Assembly (NCBI GenBank): GCA_019186945.1
Contig: JABAQJ010000008.1
Coordinates: forward strand, 230,668 to 294,667
Reading direction: 5' to 3'
DNA from: Gemmatimonadaceae bacterium
Lineage (GTDB): Bacteria; Gemmatimonadota; Gemmatimonadetes; Gemmatimonadales; Gemmatimonadaceae
Length of the DNA stretch: 64,000 nt
Each line of letters opens with the position of its first letter. Positions within the stretch are counted from its first letter, which is position 1. This document shows positions 62,995-64,000 of the stretch, piece by piece. Both the position numbers and the translations under genes were made by a program. The notes beneath the pieces were generated by a model. That model was not told the origin of the DNA and ran no database searches. It worked only from the letters and a program-made list of their open reading frames with translations.

Positions 62995-64000
62995 TCAGCG
63001 ACGCCCGCGCTCTACGATCCGCTTGCGCGATTCGTCCTTCCAACGCGGTCGATCGTCCGAGTTCGCTATCTCGAGTCCCATGTAGTACACGAGCTGGACG
63101 ATCCGAGCTTCCTTCTCGACGTCGACCTTCTCCGGTGAGTCGCTGGCTTCGTGGTAATCGACGTGCGTTCCGTTGAAGAAGAAGAGCACGGGGACGCCGC
63201 GTCGCGCGAAGTTGAAGTGATCGGACCGCGAGTAGAAATCCTCCTCTGGCCAGAGATCGTCGATCGCCTCGATGCAGAGTTCCGGGTGCAGGGCGTTGAC
63301 CCGGAGCAGCGTGGCGCCGAGGTCCGAGTGATCCTTGCCGATGACCACGATCGTGTCCTTCCAGTTGCGGCCGATCATGTCGAGGTTGAAGGCCGCGACG
63401 ACTCGGTCGATGGGTACCGGCGGATGGTTGGCAAAGTGCGTGCTGCCCAGCAACCCTCGTTCTTCCCCGCTGACGGTCAGCAGGATGATAGAGCGCCGTG
63501 GGCGCGCGATCGCGAACGCCTCCGCCAGTTCTATCACGCCTGCGGTTCCCGACGCATTGTCGTCGGCGCCGTTCCAGATGGAATCGGCCTCGCCCGCACG
63601 TACGCCAAGATGGTCCATGTGCGCGGAGACGAGGACGAACTCGTCTCGTAGCGCTGGATCGGCGCCATACAGGATTCCGACGACGTTAGGCGCGGAATCG
63701 CTGCGGAACAGCGGGTGTGCGGACGCGGTCAATCCGCCGGACTCGGCAGCGACATGCCGGCCGGCGCCGGACTTGCGCTTCGCGCCCCGCAGCGCATATC
63801 GCTGCAGGTACGATGCCGAATCGCCGGCCGCCGCGAAACCGGCCTTCCGTAGTTCTTCGGCAACGTACCGTGCCGTCAACTCCAGTCCGCGGGACGGCGT
63901 ATCGCGTCCCGCCATCGAGTCGTCGGCGATGACGAACAGATGTCGCCTCACGTCCGTCCCGGTGATCGTTGAGGCGCCGCGCGCTGCGGCGGCTGCACTC
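62995..64000 (-). CDS. M28-family zinc aminopeptidase, 5' end outside window
   Basis: The frame is open to the right edge of the window, so the gene is incomplete at the N-terminus. The GTG at 63949-63951 begins a long open stretch but is probably internal: the codons read upstream from it continue a run typical of M28 proteins (small residues and threonine, then VRRHLFVIADDSMAG). Catalytic elements visible are HMDHLG, NGADDNASG, GEERGLLGS, NLDMIG and a final DYHEASD: the two-zinc ligand set of the M28 clan. It acts on N-terminal peptide residues outside the cytoplasm in most members. It converges on the CoA-transferase pair with 15 bases between stops. Confidence 0.88.
   Translation of the reverse strand, partial: SAAAAARGASTITGTDVRRHLFVIADDSMAGRDTPSRGLELTARYVAEELRKAGFAAAGDSASYLQRYALRGAKRKSGAGRHVAAESGGLTASAHPLFRSDSAPNVVGILYGADPALRDEFVLVSAHMDHLGVRAGEADSIWNGADDNASGTAGVIELAEAFAIARPRRSIILLTVSGEERGLLGSTHFANHPPVPIDRVVAAFNLDMIGRNWKDTIVVIGKDHSDLGATLLRVNALHPELCIEAIDDLWPEEDFYSRSDHFNFARRGVPVLFFFNGTHVDYHEASDSPEKVDVEKEARIVQLVYYMGLEIANSDDRPRWKDESRKRIVERGRR

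Noticed and set aside
1..64000. CRISPR arrays, tRNA, rRNA, insertion sequences, prophage or integrase genes
   Set aside because: I saw no spaced exact repeats, no tRNA or rRNA motifs, and no transposase or integrase signatures.

Overview
The window is a GC-rich (roughly 65% by eye), densely coded bacterial chromosome segment of 52 genes, the last running off the right edge. It most resembles the Gemmatimonadota. The signs are many secreted hydrolases, a PknB-type kinase with an extracytoplasmic domain, a membrane-spanning BTAD/TPR regulator, a long BNR-repeat glycosidase-like protein, ECF sigma/anti-sigma pairs and several exported imidazolonepropionase-like amidohydrolases. This placement rests on family content, not a database search. 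I see no rRNA, tRNA, CRISPR array, transposase, integrase or phage gene.

Layout. 1-4.1 kb: 6-phosphogluconolactonase, glucoamylase and a sugar-1-phosphate nucleotidyltransferase. 4.3-10.9 kb: GH20 hexosaminidase, DUF4185-like lipoprotein and the BNR-repeat protein. 11.0-12.3 kb: a coupled TIR-domain protein and a two-TM protein with a PH-like region, a candidate defence or signalling pair. 12.4-16.5 kb: amidohydrolase, YceH, DHFR-like reductase, Ser/Thr kinase. 16.7-25.2 kb: a glycosidase-like protein, then a block in which two exported DinB-like paralogues flank a second GH20 enzyme and an HExxH protein. 25.3-31 kb: CutC, YhhN-like protein, a small Cys/His protein coupled to a sarcosine oxidase, a D-threonine aldolase/D-serine dehydratase-type enzyme and a DASS transporter. 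31.2-34.6 kb: ECF sigma factor, anti-sigma-like protein and two exported HEAT-repeat proteins, mostly overlapping head to tail. 34.8-38.9 kb: D-amino-acid aminotransferase, L-asparaginase, M20 peptidase and DMT transporter. 39-49.3 kb: hybrid histidine kinase, MOSC protein, CocE hydrolase, lipoprotein, alpha/beta hydrolase, amidohydrolase and a small membrane protein. 49.3-55.2 kb: membrane-spanning BTAD regulator and a divergent Ig-repeat lipoprotein. 55.4-64 kb: small membrane proteins, third amidohydrolase, GNAT, M15-like peptidase with an EF-hand loop, cupin, a two-subunit CoA transferase and an M28 peptidase.

Taken together, the genes suggest a scavenging heterotroph that exports enzymes against glycans, peptides and cell-wall material and takes up and deaminates L- and D-amino acids. 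Control appears to run through one-component, kinase and ECF systems rather than classic two-gene two-component pairs.

The least expected signal is not a gene. The octamer CGTTAGGC (relaxed form GTTAGGY, 22 sites) recurs across the window far above a rough chance estimate. It lies mostly inside genes as a TTA-GGY Leu-Gly codon pair, although TTA is otherwise almost absent. The two most promising gene-level candidates are the TIR/membrane pair and the sigma/anti-sigma/HEAT/HEAT operon.
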